Source: Candidatus Pacearchaeota archaeon (GTDB lineage: Archaea; Nanobdellota; Nanobdellia; Pacearchaeales; GW2011-AR1). From it: a stretch of 33,956 bases of DNA. Position 1 is the stretch's first letter. The number at the start of each line of letters is the position of its first letter. Made by a program: the position numbers and the translations under genes. The notes under the pieces are model-generated. The model did not search any database, had not been told where the DNA came from, and worked only from the letters and a program-made list of their open reading frames with translations. The stretch covers positions 1 to 33,956 of the forward strand of contig JAGVWY010000018.1 in assembly GCA_018304055.1 (NCBI GenBank), given 5' to 3'. Shown piece by piece: positions 1-9,003 of this stretch.

Positions 1-21
1 TATAATTCTTTTTTTGTAATA

Positions 22-90
22 ATGTTGTTTGTTGAATAAAACAACATAGGGTTAGCACCTAAAAAGGCTAACCCTTTATACTTTATATAC
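22..90 (-). repeat. Two-hairpin repeat E, copy 1 (inverted relative to copy 2 at 33816-33883)
   Basis: Stems agggttagc(48-56)/gctaaccct(67-75) and atgttgttt/aaacaacat (22-47). The 41 nt at 50-90 are the exact reverse complement of 33816-33856. Confidence 0.8.
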
Positions 91-113
91 GAACATTTAT
101 CGATTTGGCCATT

Positions 114-896
114 TTAAAAGTTTATTTTCTTTTGTCCATTTAGTTTACTTAGTCGGTCATTTGTTATTTTTATATACTCTGCATTATTCTCTATCCCTAT
201 CCATTTTCTCCCTAGTTCTTGAGAAGCTATTGCCGTGGTTCCACTTCCCATAAATGGATCCAAAATTAATTCTCCTTCGTTAGAAGCCATCTCTACTAGC
301 CTCTTAAATAGTTTTAATGGTTTTTGTGTTGGATGTGCTGCACGACCATTATCTCCTTTAATTCTTTCTGGACCTTGGCAAGAAGGAAAATCCCAAACAT
401 CTCTTAATTGTTTTCCGTAATTGTATCTCTTCATCTTATCATAGTTAAATGTCCACTGCTTTCCCTTTGAAAACCAAACAATAAATTCAGTTGAATGAGT
501 AAGCATCCTTTTAGTAATACTTGGCATTGCATTTGGCTTTCTCCACGTTATAATATTTAGAGGTTTGTAATTTAATTCTTTCAGAGCAGTCATTACTTCT
601 CCAATATTATGCAGAGAACAACAAACCATGATTGTTCCCTTGTCTGATAAAATCCTGTCGGCTTCCTTAATCCACTTTCTAGTAAAATCCATGTAATCCG
701 AATATTTATCAAATTTATCCCATTCTTCATTCACTTTATAGTATGCTCCACCGGTTTTATTATCCGGCAAATTTACACCTCCTTTTGAAGCGTTGTAAGG
801 TGGATCTGTTAAAATTAGATTTACACTTTTGTCTCCTAACTTAGACATGATTTCTATACATTCTCCTTGATGGTTTTTGTTAATTAGCTCTTCCAT
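114..896 (-). CDS. DNA methyltransferase (adenine/cytosine-N4 type, DPPY), probable R-M partner M1
   Basis: Motifs LTDPPYNAS (IV) and DPFMGSGTTAIASQELGRKWIGIE (I). Start codon overlaps the 3' end of the adjacent restriction endonuclease gene by 17 nt. Confidence 0.9.
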   Translation of the reverse strand: MEELINKNHQGECIEIMSKLGDKSVNLILTDPPYNASKGGVNLPDNKTGGAYYKVNEEWDKFDKYSDYMDFTRKWIKEADRILSDKGTIMVCCSLHNIGEVMTALKELNYKPLNIITWRKPNAMPSITKRMLTHSTEFIVWFSKGKQWTFNYDKMKRYNYGKQLRDVWDFPSCQGPERIKGDNGRAAHPTQKPLKLFKRLVEMASNEGELILDPFMGSGTTAIASQELGRKWIGIENNAEYIKITNDRLSKLNGQKKINF

Positions 897-2706
897 TTAT
901 CAAAACTTTCTCCCATTTATTTAATCTGCCATGAATCTCATCCATCCATTGGTCAGAATTCTCAATTCCCTTTAAATCCAATAGACTATTATATAATTCT
1001 ATAAGATGGTTTCTTGTGAATCTTTTTCCATTTTCTTTCATAGCCAAAAGAATCTCCAGCATTTTAACAAATTGTTTAAGAGTCATAGGAATAATCTTTT
1101 GTTTCTTTCCTTTATATCCATAATTAATAGCCATCCAAAATGTTTCTAAAGTATCCACATGCAAAGATGGAGCAATAAACAAACAATAAGTTTCTTTATC
1201 AGAGTTTTCTACTTCGAACTCTCTAAGGTGTCTCATAACTGGCTGTCCTTCATTAAACCATTGTGATCTATCTTTAAGCAAAGTAACCTCGCATATAGAA
1301 TTGTATTCTTCATAGAAACATTCTATATCTGGTTTGCCGGCAGGAGCTGTATTTGTTGGTTCATTATCATCTCCAACGGGATAATTTGGTTTTATTCTCA
1401 AAGCGTCATTTAAAGCATTTAACCCTAGCGTTACAAATTTCTCTAAAACTAATGGTCTTTCTTCCATCTTGTATATCTCTTTATCTAGAATTTCTATATA
1501 ATCATTAATGTTCTTTACATCTTGAGAATCATCATGTTCTATTTCCTCCTGCAATCTTCTTCTATAAGCTCTTAGTTCTTCTATGTAAATTTTCAATCCT
1601 TTAAGATCAAGTTTCATATAATCTTTTTTCTTCAATAATTCTTTACCAGTTTTTTTCTCAAGGGATTGTACTTCGGTGGTTATGTTTTTAGCAATTTCTC
1701 TTAAACTAGTTAAATTATCCCAAGGTAATTTTGGTTTTGTTATATCGGAAAGATATTCTAAATATTCGGATCGGTTTTTGAATTCGATAGTTTTGCCCGA
1801 ATCTATTTTGATTAAGGCTTTTATCTCTATATTTCTTCTTGGTTCTAAATCAACATAATATCCATTTCCACGAATGTAAATGTATCTTGTAAGTCTAAAA
1901 TATCTTATTATGTTGTCAGTATACTCTTTCAGATTTTTTAGAGTTTTCTCAATTAATTTTTTATCCTTACTATTCAAGAATTTCTCTACAAAAGAATAAG
2001 AATATTTTTTGAAAAATTCTTTTTTGTTCTTTTGTTTGCCGGTATTTGTTCTAAGTTTGATAATCTCATTTGCATATTTCTCAATATCTTTGTAATTTAT
2101 AAGCGTAGGAACAAATAACGAGAATTCTTTTCTGCTTATTCCAACAGGTTTATTTCCTTTTGCCGACCATTTTTTATTCACACTATCAATTAAGTTAAGG
2201 GTTGCAATAAATGGTTTTATATCAAAACCATCTTCTTTTTTGAAATCTTTAGAATCAATATTAGGCAATTGCCATTTTAAAAAACTCTTGAAAAATACTT
2301 CTCCTAAATCGTAGTTTTCTTTTAGGAAGATTTTACCGACAGCAGAGATTTTAATTTTATTTTCTTGATCTAGGAAGACCAAACCCATTTTTTCTAATGG
2401 ATTAAATGATTGTCTTCCCCTCATATCACCTCCCCCTGTATATTCTTTTGAATCAAGTATTTCTTCGGCTTCTTCAAACTTAATTACTTCGTCATTATTC
2501 ATTAATTTTAGATGTTTGTTAGATAAACCATTGTAAAATTGTTGGCTTCCATACCCATATAATTTGTTTTGAATTAACAGGATTTGAAATTTTCTTTGGT
2601 TGGCACGAGTCCATTCTTCTCCTTCCATAGATTTCAGGATTCTAAGAAAATCTCTTATTCTTTCAGGATTTCTTACTGTTGTGGATATTGACCATGGTTT
2701 TCTCAT
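880..2706 (-). CDS. AlwI-family type IIS restriction endonuclease
   Basis: KPWSISTTVRNPERIRDFLRILKSMEGEEWTRANQRKFQILLI and TAPAGKPDIECFYEEYNSICEVTLLKDRSQW resemble the AlwI/PleI/BstNBI family (recalled, not searched). Start placed at MRKPWS (2706), not the ORF-track Met at 2907, because the upstream extension overlaps the divergent MTase promoter region. Confidence 0.8.
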   Translation of the reverse strand: MRKPWSISTTVRNPERIRDFLRILKSMEGEEWTRANQRKFQILLIQNKLYGYGSQQFYNGLSNKHLKLMNNDEVIKFEEAEEILDSKEYTGGGDMRGRQSFNPLEKMGLVFLDQENKIKISAVGKIFLKENYDLGEVFFKSFLKWQLPNIDSKDFKKEDGFDIKPFIATLNLIDSVNKKWSAKGNKPVGISRKEFSLFVPTLINYKDIEKYANEIIKLRTNTGKQKNKKEFFKKYSYSFVEKFLNSKDKKLIEKTLKNLKEYTDNIIRYFRLTRYIYIRGNGYYVDLEPRRNIEIKALIKIDSGKTIEFKNRSEYLEYLSDITKPKLPWDNLTSLREIAKNITTEVQSLEKKTGKELLKKKDYMKLDLKGLKIYIEELRAYRRRLQEEIEHDDSQDVKNINDYIEILDKEIYKMEERPLVLEKFVTLGLNALNDALRIKPNYPVGDDNEPTNTAPAGKPDIECFYEEYNSICEVTLLKDRSQWFNEGQPVMRHLREFEVENSDKETYCLFIAPSLHVDTLETFWMAINYGYKGKKQKIIPMTLKQFVKMLEILLAMKENGKRFTRNHLIELYNSLLDLKGIENSDQWMDEIHGRLNKWEKVLINGRAN

Positions 2707-2776
2707 CTTGATATTTGTGCTGGAAAAGCAAAACATATTTAAGTATTCTCTGTTATATAATAAAAGAGAGGTTAAA

Positions 2777-3604
2777 ATGGTTTCTAAAATAGATCTGAAA
2801 AATGGAGACAGCATTGAGATACTTAAAAGTTTTCCAGATGGATCTGTAGATATGATATTTGCAGACCCCCCGTATAATCTTTCTGGTAAAGGCCATATTA
2901 CTTGCAAAAATGGTAAAAAGGTTGCATGTGATAAGGGAGAGTGGGATGTGATAGAGGATATTCATGGATTTAATGAGGAATGGTTAAAAGAGTGTAAAAG
3001 AGTTCTTTCAGATGATGGAACAATTTGGATTTCAGGAACATTGCACAATCACCCTTCTATTGGCGTTTTACTAAAAAAATTAGAGTTTTGGATTATTAAT
3101 GATATAGTGTGGTTTAAACCAAATGCTCCTCCGCAGTTACAACCTAACCGATTAGCTCCTTCAACAGAATTAATATGGCTTGCTAGCAAGAGTAAAAAAT
3201 ATTATTTTGATTATTATAAAGCTAAAGAATTGAATGGCGGAAAACAAATGAGGAATCTTTGGACATTAACAGCAAAGAGACATAAGACAGAACACCCTAC
3301 TGAAAAGCCAGAGGATCTATTGGAAAGAATCATTTTATTGGGTAGCAAAGAAGGAGATGTTATTCTAGACCCATTTATGGGTTCAGGAACTACAGGGGTT
3401 GTATCAAAACGATTAGGCAGGAATTTTATAGGAATTGAGGTAGATAATGATTTTTTCAATATAGCAAAGAACAGGATTAACTCAGAGAAGACTCTGGAGA
3501 AAGAGAAGATAATAGTAGCAGAAATGCAAATAGCTTCTCTTGTTCAGAAACAAGAGTTATCTTTATTGAAGAAAGTTAGAGAAGAGTCTCTATTAAGAGC
3601 TTAG
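2777..3604 (+). CDS. DNA methyltransferase (DPPY type), probable R-M partner M2
   Basis: IFADPPYNLSGKG and DPFMGSGTTGVVSKRLGRNFIGIE. Start at MVSKIDL, preceded by agagaggtt. Confidence 0.88.
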   Translation: MVSKIDLKNGDSIEILKSFPDGSVDMIFADPPYNLSGKGHITCKNGKKVACDKGEWDVIEDIHGFNEEWLKECKRVLSDDGTIWISGTLHNHPSIGVLLKKLEFWIINDIVWFKPNAPPQLQPNRLAPSTELIWLASKSKKYYFDYYKAKELNGGKQMRNLWTLTAKRHKTEHPTEKPEDLLERIILLGSKEGDVILDPFMGSGTTGVVSKRLGRNFIGIEVDNDFFNIAKNRINSEKTLEKEKIIVAEMQIASLVQKQELSLLKKVREESLLRA

Positions 3605-3733
3605 ATCAATTACATCAGAAGCATGTGTCATCACTCCCAGACTCCATCATTATTTACTGTTTCTATTCTTTGCTATCTTCCTTCTCAACCTCATTATCAA
3701 ACTCCTCCTGCATATCAAAGACCAAAAAGGATT

Positions 3734-3777
3734 TACGCCCGCACCGAGATTCTCCCTCTCCTCGTTCGAATCTCGGG
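3734..3777. pseudogene. Partial, rearranged copy of the tRNA-Asp 3' end
   Basis: tacgcccgcaccgagattc (3734-3752) is identical to the tRNA-Asp 3' end at 3848-3866. It is followed by gttcgaatctcggg (3764-3777), a T-arm segment. Confidence 0.65.
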
Positions 3778-3849
3778 ATAAACTATCAGTTTATGAAATT
3801 ATAAGAATTTTATAGGTATATACCATCTCCGAGTTCGATCGATGGTATA

Positions 3850-3921
3850 CGCCCGCACCGAGATTCGAACTCGGGTCGCAACCGTGACAGGGTTGAATGC
3901 TAACCACTACACCATACGGGC
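3850..3921 (-). tRNA. tRNA-Asp (anticodon GTC)
   Basis: Minus strand GCCCGTA TG GTGTAGTGGTTAGCATT CAACC CTGTCAC GGTTG CGA CCCGAGTTCGAATCTCGG TGCGGGC G; cloverleaf folds by eye. Confidence 0.93.
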
Positions 3922-4020
3922 ATACTTATCTGATAGTTATCATATTTTTAAAGTTTTTTCTTCTTAATAAATTATGAAAGAAAGTTTAAATAATGTTTTT
4001 TCTTATTCTATAAATAAAAA

Positions 4021-5031
4021 ATGGGATTTTCTAATAACCAAATGGTCGAAGAAGGAGATAGTAGATTACTATCGAAAATACTATTATCTTTAATATTTTT
4101 AGTACTTTTTATTATCTTATTATATTCTTCATACTTGTTGTATATTCACATTCCTAGGGAACCAGTCAATTTAAATATTGATGTTGCAGAGATAATTTCT
4201 AGTAATATAACAGAGAAAGGGATAACTGGGACAGAAGCAAAACAGTTTTATCCAAACATGAAATTTAATCATAATAACATTAGTTATTTTTTTCATAATA
4301 GTTGTGATGATAGGAAAAAAGAAAGACTAAAAAAAGCATTTAATGAAATCACAAGAAATGTTAATTTGCTATCTTTTGTAGAAGTTGATAAGAATCCTGA
4401 CATTTTTGTTAGCTGTGAAAAAAATAGTGAAGAAAATATTCAGCAGGAATATTTTATTGCAGGAGAGGGAGGAGCTAGAGAGATAATACCTACTGGAAGA
4501 TTTAATATTATAAATGAAGGAGTCATATTCTTGTATGATAATCCCAATAAACACTTAGTAAAATGCGATTATCCAAATGTAGAAATTCATGAGCTGATGC
4601 ATGTTTTCGGATTTGACCACAATAATGATAAAAAAAGTATTATGTATCCTTTATTGGATTCTTGTGATCAACAATTAGATGATTCTATCGTTGAAGAACT
4701 TAAAAAAATTTATTTAATCGAGGACATTCCTGATTTGTACTTTGAAGATATTAACGCTGTTAAGAAGGGCATTTACCTGGATTTTAAATTGACCATAAAA
4801 AATTCAGGAAGCGTTCCTGCAGAGAATATTAAAGTAGTGGTTTTGGATGAGGGCGAGGTTATAGAGGTTTTTAATTTAGACAGAGTTGATTATGGTGGAG
4901 GTATCTTAATTGAAACAAACAATCTCAAACTTAAAAGACTAAAACCAGATAATTTAGAATTTGTTATAGATAAAGAAAATAAAATAAAAGAAATAGATGA
5001 AAAAAATAATGCTGCAATTATAAATCTATAG
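4021..5031 (+). CDS. Membrane-anchored matrixin-like zinc metallopeptidase with C-terminal CARDB/Ig-like domain
   Basis: N-terminal TM helix; HELMHVFGFDH zinc motif (HExxHxxGxxH) with SIMYP Met-turn; C-terminal LTIKNSGSVPAENIKVVVLDEG...LEFVIDKENKIKEIDEKNN resembles CARDB. Confidence 0.75.
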   Translation: MGFSNNQMVEEGDSRLLSKILLSLIFLVLFIILLYSSYLLYIHIPREPVNLNIDVAEIISSNITEKGITGTEAKQFYPNMKFNHNNISYFFHNSCDDRKKERLKKAFNEITRNVNLLSFVEVDKNPDIFVSCEKNSEENIQQEYFIAGEGGAREIIPTGRFNIINEGVIFLYDNPNKHLVKCDYPNVEIHELMHVFGFDHNNDKKSIMYPLLDSCDQQLDDSIVEELKKIYLIEDIPDLYFEDINAVKKGIYLDFKLTIKNSGSVPAENIKVVVLDEGEVIEVFNLDRVDYGGGILIETNNLKLKRLKPDNLEFVIDKENKIKEIDEKNNAAIINL

Positions 5032-5040
5032 AATTATTTT

Positions 5041-5181
5041 TTATTCCTCATCATCAGAGTCTTTGTCACTGTCTTCTTTGTTCTCTTCGTTCTCTTCTTC
5101 GGATTCTTCCTTTCCTTCTTCTTCTTCGTTCTCTTCTTCGTTCTCTTCTTCGTCACTATCTTCTTCCATATATTTCATCAT
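5041..5181 (-). CDS. Small highly acidic protein (46 aa), hypothetical
   Basis: Translates to MMKYMEEDSDEEENEEENEEEEGKEESEEENEENKEDSDKDSDDEE*; not in the supplied ORF track. Confidence 0.45.
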   Translation of the reverse strand: MMKYMEEDSDEEENEEENEEEEGKEESEEENEENKEDSDKDSDDEE

Positions 5182-5420
5182 CTTTAATCCTCATATTTAA
5201 TTAAAACGATTTAATTTTCACACTTTTTAAAGCTTTGTAAAATTTTTTACCACCTTTATAGTCATAACATTTTTGAAAATTTTATTAAGGCATTAATTTT
5301 GTTTTTGAGAACTAATTTTCGGATAGTAAAAAAAATAAAAAAAGCAAAAGGTTTATAAATCCTTTTTTTTAAGTATAATAATAAATTTAAATTTTAAAGT
5401 GACAAAAAAATAAGATAAAA

Positions 5421-6707
5421 ATGGCAACGGATAAACCAACAATGAATATCGTGTTTGTAGGACACGTTGATCATGGTAAAAGTACATGTGTAGGTCAGCT
5501 CATGGTTAAGACAGGAATTGTTCCTGAACAAGAATTGAAAAAACTTAGAGATGAAGCTGAAAAACATGGAAAACCAGGATTTGAATTTGCTTATATTATG
5601 GATCATATTAAAGAAGAAAGGGAAAGAGGAGTTACTATAGATCTCTCTTATCAAAAAATTGTGACTTCTAAAAGGCAGATTACTATTATTGATGCTCCTG
5701 GTCACAAAGATTTTGTTAAGAATATGATTACTGGAGCAAGCCAAGCAGATGCAGCTTTTTTAACTATTGCTGCTAAAGAAGGAGTTCAACCTCAAACAAA
5801 AGAGCATTTATGGTTGTTAAGGACAATGGGTGTAAATAACATTGCTGTTATCATCAACAAGATGGATACTGTTGATTACAAAGAAGATGCTTTTAATAAG
5901 GTTAAAGAAGAAGTTTCTAAGTTGTTAAAACAAGTTGGTATTAAAGTAGAGAATGTTCCATTTTTAGCTGTTTCAGGATTGAAGGGAGATAATGTTAAGG
6001 ATAAATCTTCTAATATGACTTGGTATAAAGGACATACTATATATGAGCAATTGGATTTATTTCCAGAGCCAGAAAAACCAACAAATTTGCCATTGAGAAT
6101 GCCAATCCAAGATGTATATGAGATAACTGGTATAGGAACTGTTCCTGTCGGAAAAATTGAGACAGGGATTATGAAAGTAGGACAAAAAGTTAAAATACTT
6201 CCAGGAAGAAGTGGGAGAGGTATTGATGGTGAAATTAGAAGCATAGAAATGCACCATGAACAGTATCAAGAAGCTCCTGCGGGATTTAATGTTGGTATAA
6301 ACATACGAGGCGTTGGCAAGAAAGATGTTGCACGAGGAGATGTTATTTGTGATGCAGCCCAACCTGCAACAATAGCCGAAGAATTTACTGCTCAAGTGGC
6401 TGTAATAAATCATCCAACAGTTATTGCAAAAGGATACACACCAGTATTTCATGTTCATACTGCACAAGTTCCATGTCAATTAATCGAAATAGTCCACAAA
6501 ATAAATCCTGCAAGCGGACAGCCTATGGAAGGCAAGGTTGATTTCTTGAAAAATGGAGATGTTGCAGTGTGCAAATTCAAGCCAATTGGAAATCTGGTCT
6601 TAGAAAAATCTTCTGCTAACCCTCATATGGCACGATTTGCTATACGAGATGCAGGACAAACAGTTGCTGCAGGTGTTTGCACTGAATTAACTCCGAAGAA
6701 GATTTAA
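5421..6707 (+). CDS. tuf: Translation elongation factor EF-1 alpha (aEF1A)
   Basis: GHVDHGKST, DAPGHKDF and NKMD GTPase motifs; full-length archaeal EF-1A. Confidence 0.97.
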   Translation: MATDKPTMNIVFVGHVDHGKSTCVGQLMVKTGIVPEQELKKLRDEAEKHGKPGFEFAYIMDHIKEERERGVTIDLSYQKIVTSKRQITIIDAPGHKDFVKNMITGASQADAAFLTIAAKEGVQPQTKEHLWLLRTMGVNNIAVIINKMDTVDYKEDAFNKVKEEVSKLLKQVGIKVENVPFLAVSGLKGDNVKDKSSNMTWYKGHTIYEQLDLFPEPEKPTNLPLRMPIQDVYEITGIGTVPVGKIETGIMKVGQKVKILPGRSGRGIDGEIRSIEMHHEQYQEAPAGFNVGINIRGVGKKDVARGDVICDAAQPATIAEEFTAQVAVINHPTVIAKGYTPVFHVHTAQVPCQLIEIVHKINPASGQPMEGKVDFLKNGDVAVCKFKPIGNLVLEKSSANPHMARFAIRDAGQTVAAGVCTELTPKKI

Positions 6708-6864
6708 ATAAAATATTTTATTTTTGGGAAGAAATCATAGAGAAAATATAATTAGAAATCAATTAAAAAATTGCAGGTATTCTGTTGAAGATCCATTTTC
6801 AATAATGTTTGATGATTCAAAATCTATAGAATAGATTTCTAAAAAAGAAAAAAGAAAAAATCAG

Positions 6865-6927
6865 TTATTCATCTTCTTCATCGAGATTAAGCTCATCAAT
6901 GTTATCGTCAAAATCGTCTTCTGACAT
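6865..6927 (-). CDS. Acidic microprotein (20 aa), putative
   Basis: MSEDDFDDNIDELNLDEEDE*; not in the supplied ORF track. Confidence 0.3.
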   Translation of the reverse strand: MSEDDFDDNIDELNLDEEDE

Positions 6928-7082
6928 TTTTACCTCGTTTTTTAACTAAAGCTATATTCTATAGATAGTTTATAAACTTTTTGTTATTATTATTTATTAT
7001 CGTCGAGAAACATAAAGTTTATAAATAAGTGTTTGTTTTTTATTTCAGTCCAAAATTAATAAAATTATAAACTTTTAAATTC

Positions 7083-7158
7083 TTGGTTTTTTATGCTCTA
7101 AATTAAAATTTTTGGTCAACCAAAAAATTTAAATATACAAAAGTGGTTGGTTTTTTAT
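7083..7158. promoter_or_regulatory. Candidate operator cluster around a TATA-like box upstream of dnaG
   Basis: Perfect direct repeat ttggttttttat at 7083-7094 and 7147-7158, bracketing the palindrome ttttggtcaaccaaaa (7109-7124) and an AT-rich TATA-like box atttaaatata. Confidence 0.35.
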
Positions 7159-7287
7159 TAAATATCAAAGATTAGTAAGAAGATATTATACTCTCTATTA
7201 ATCATTAGGTTATTTCATATTCAATTTTGGAAATCACTTAGTATGTTGTGAGAAAGGAAATATCTTTCTTAGTCTTAGGAGAATAAA

Positions 7288-8448
7288 GTGGCTAAAATAA
7301 GCCCAGTATCAATAAAATATATTATTCATGCTAAATTTGAAGCAAACGGCGCAGTTGAAAAACCAGATATAATAGGAGCTATATTCGGACAGACAGAGGG
7401 GTTATTAGGGGAAGAATTAGAAATGAGAGAACTTCAAAAATCTGGGAAAATCGGAAGAATTGAGGTTAATGTTGAGTATAGTGGTGGCAAAACCCTCGGA
7501 GAAATCGAAGTTCCTAGTTCAATGGATAAAACTGAAACTGCTATAATAGCTGCTGCTTTAGAAACTATTGAAAGAGTTGGTCCGAGTGACACAAAAATTA
7601 TTATAGAAGATATAGAGGATGTTAGGGAAAGCAAAAGGGATTATATTCTTGATAGAGCTAAAAAGCTTATGGAGAGACTTGGAGAATCTCGATCTAAAGT
7701 TGATGAGTTTGCAGGAGAAATAAAAGATTATGTTAAGGCAGCTAAAATTCAGACTTATGGAACAGAAAATCTTCCATGCGGAGATGTTTCAGGATCTGAA
7801 CTGATTATTGTAGAAGGCAGAGCAGATGTTGTTAACCTATTAAAGAAAGGAATAAGGAATGTTATTGCCATGAATGGAACAAACCTTCCAGAAACAGTGA
7901 AGGAATTAAGCAGAAGAAAAGATGAAGTTACCCTGTTTGTTGATGGTGATCGAGGAGGAAGTTTAATTATAAAAAATGTTGTTAACAACGCTAAGATAGA
8001 TTATATAGCAATGGCTCCAGAAGGAAAAGAAGTAGAAGAGTTGACCGAAAAAGAATTACTTCAAGCTTTAAGGAAAAAAATTCCTGCAAAAGATTTTAGA
8101 TTAGAACAGAGAGCGAGAGGAGTGCGATTTTATGAGCATAGTAATAAAAAAGAAAGTTTTGAGAGAAAAAAAATTACTATCGAGGAAAAAGAAAAGATAA
8201 AAAATGATGTAGATGAACTTGTTGGAACTAAGGGAGCTTTAATTTTTAACCAGGATTTGAATATAATAAGCAAAGTTCCTTTACGAAGACTGAGTTCTGT
8301 AAAATTAGATGAAGATCCCTACGTTATTGCTATAGACGGTACTGCTACTAATAAAATCATTGAAATATGTGAAAGTCTTGGAAGTCATAATCTAATTGCT
8401 TCCCAATTTGTTAATTCTGATACAGATATTAATTTAGAGAGTTTATGA
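7288..8448 (+). CDS. dnaG: Archaeal DnaG-type primase (TOPRIM)
   Basis: ELIIVEGRADVVNLLKKGIRNVIAMNGT and VTLFVDGDRGGSLI TOPRIM motifs; GTG start. Confidence 0.93.
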   Translation: MAKISPVSIKYIIHAKFEANGAVEKPDIIGAIFGQTEGLLGEELEMRELQKSGKIGRIEVNVEYSGGKTLGEIEVPSSMDKTETAIIAAALETIERVGPSDTKIIIEDIEDVRESKRDYILDRAKKLMERLGESRSKVDEFAGEIKDYVKAAKIQTYGTENLPCGDVSGSELIIVEGRADVVNLLKKGIRNVIAMNGTNLPETVKELSRRKDEVTLFVDGDRGGSLIIKNVVNNAKIDYIAMAPEGKEVEELTEKELLQALRKKIPAKDFRLEQRARGVRFYEHSNKKESFERKKITIEEKEKIKNDVDELVGTKGALIFNQDLNIISKVPLRRLSSVKLDEDPYVIAIDGTATNKIIEICESLGSHNLIASQFVNSDTDINLESL

Positions 8449-8517
8449 TAATTATCGTCGAAAAAGAAAGATTTAAAAACTAAACAAATATATTCATAAT
8501 AGTAGTTTTCAGTTAAG

Positions 8518-8937
8518 ATGACAAAAGTTTTAGATATGAGGACGATTAGATATTCTAATTTGTTTCATAGAGTTACAAAAATAAGGAGCAATCACTGCTT
8601 TGAGTATAATAATGCTATTGTTTTTTCAGTTCCTCGAAATCTCGTTTCAAAAGCTATAGGAAGAGATAACAAAAATTTAGAAATACTCAATAAAATAATT
8701 GGAAAGAAAATAAAAATAGTTGCTATTCCTCAAGGAAAAGAGGATATAGAAAACTTTGTTGCAATTATCACAAGGCCTATTAAGTTCAAAGCTATAGAGA
8801 TAAAAGGAGAAGATGCTATTATTAGTGCAGGAGCACAGAGCAAGGCTTCTTTAATTGGAAAAAATAGATCCAGATTAATGGAGATGGAAAATATTTTGGG
8901 ACAGTATTTTGGCATCAAGAAAGTATTGGTGAAGTGA
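8518..8937 (+). CDS. nusA: NusA-like KH-domain transcription factor (archaeal)
   Basis: Small two-KH protein (VSKAIGRDNKNLEILNKIIGKKIKIV; ASLIGKNRSRLMEMENILGQYFGIKKV) shortly upstream of the S12 gene. Confidence 0.8.
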   Translation: MTKVLDMRTIRYSNLFHRVTKIRSNHCFEYNNAIVFSVPRNLVSKAIGRDNKNLEILNKIIGKKIKIVAIPQGKEDIENFVAIITRPIKFKAIEIKGEDAIISAGAQSKASLIGKNRSRLMEMENILGQYFGIKKVLVK

Positions 8938-9003
8938 TTTTTTTGATATTTTAATTAATTATTAATCATGTTAGTAAAAAATCTAAGTAAGATAAAAATT
9001 TAA

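Noticed and set aside
2600-2907. N-terminal extensions of the M2 methyltransferase and the AlwI-like enzyme in the ORF track
   Set aside because: The two extensions overlap each other on opposite strands and cover the shared divergent promoter; internal starts at 2777 and 2706 are more plausible.
5876-6479. Antisense ORFs within EF-1 alpha (also 5394-5744, 3214-3459, 7434-7988, 13326-13592 and similar)
   Set aside because: Opposite strand of well-supported genes, low-complexity translations; frame-shadow ORFs.
6705-6722. Palindrome aaataaaatattttattt at the EF-1 alpha stop
   Set aside because: Pure A/T palindrome expected by chance in this composition; possible terminator but not supportable.
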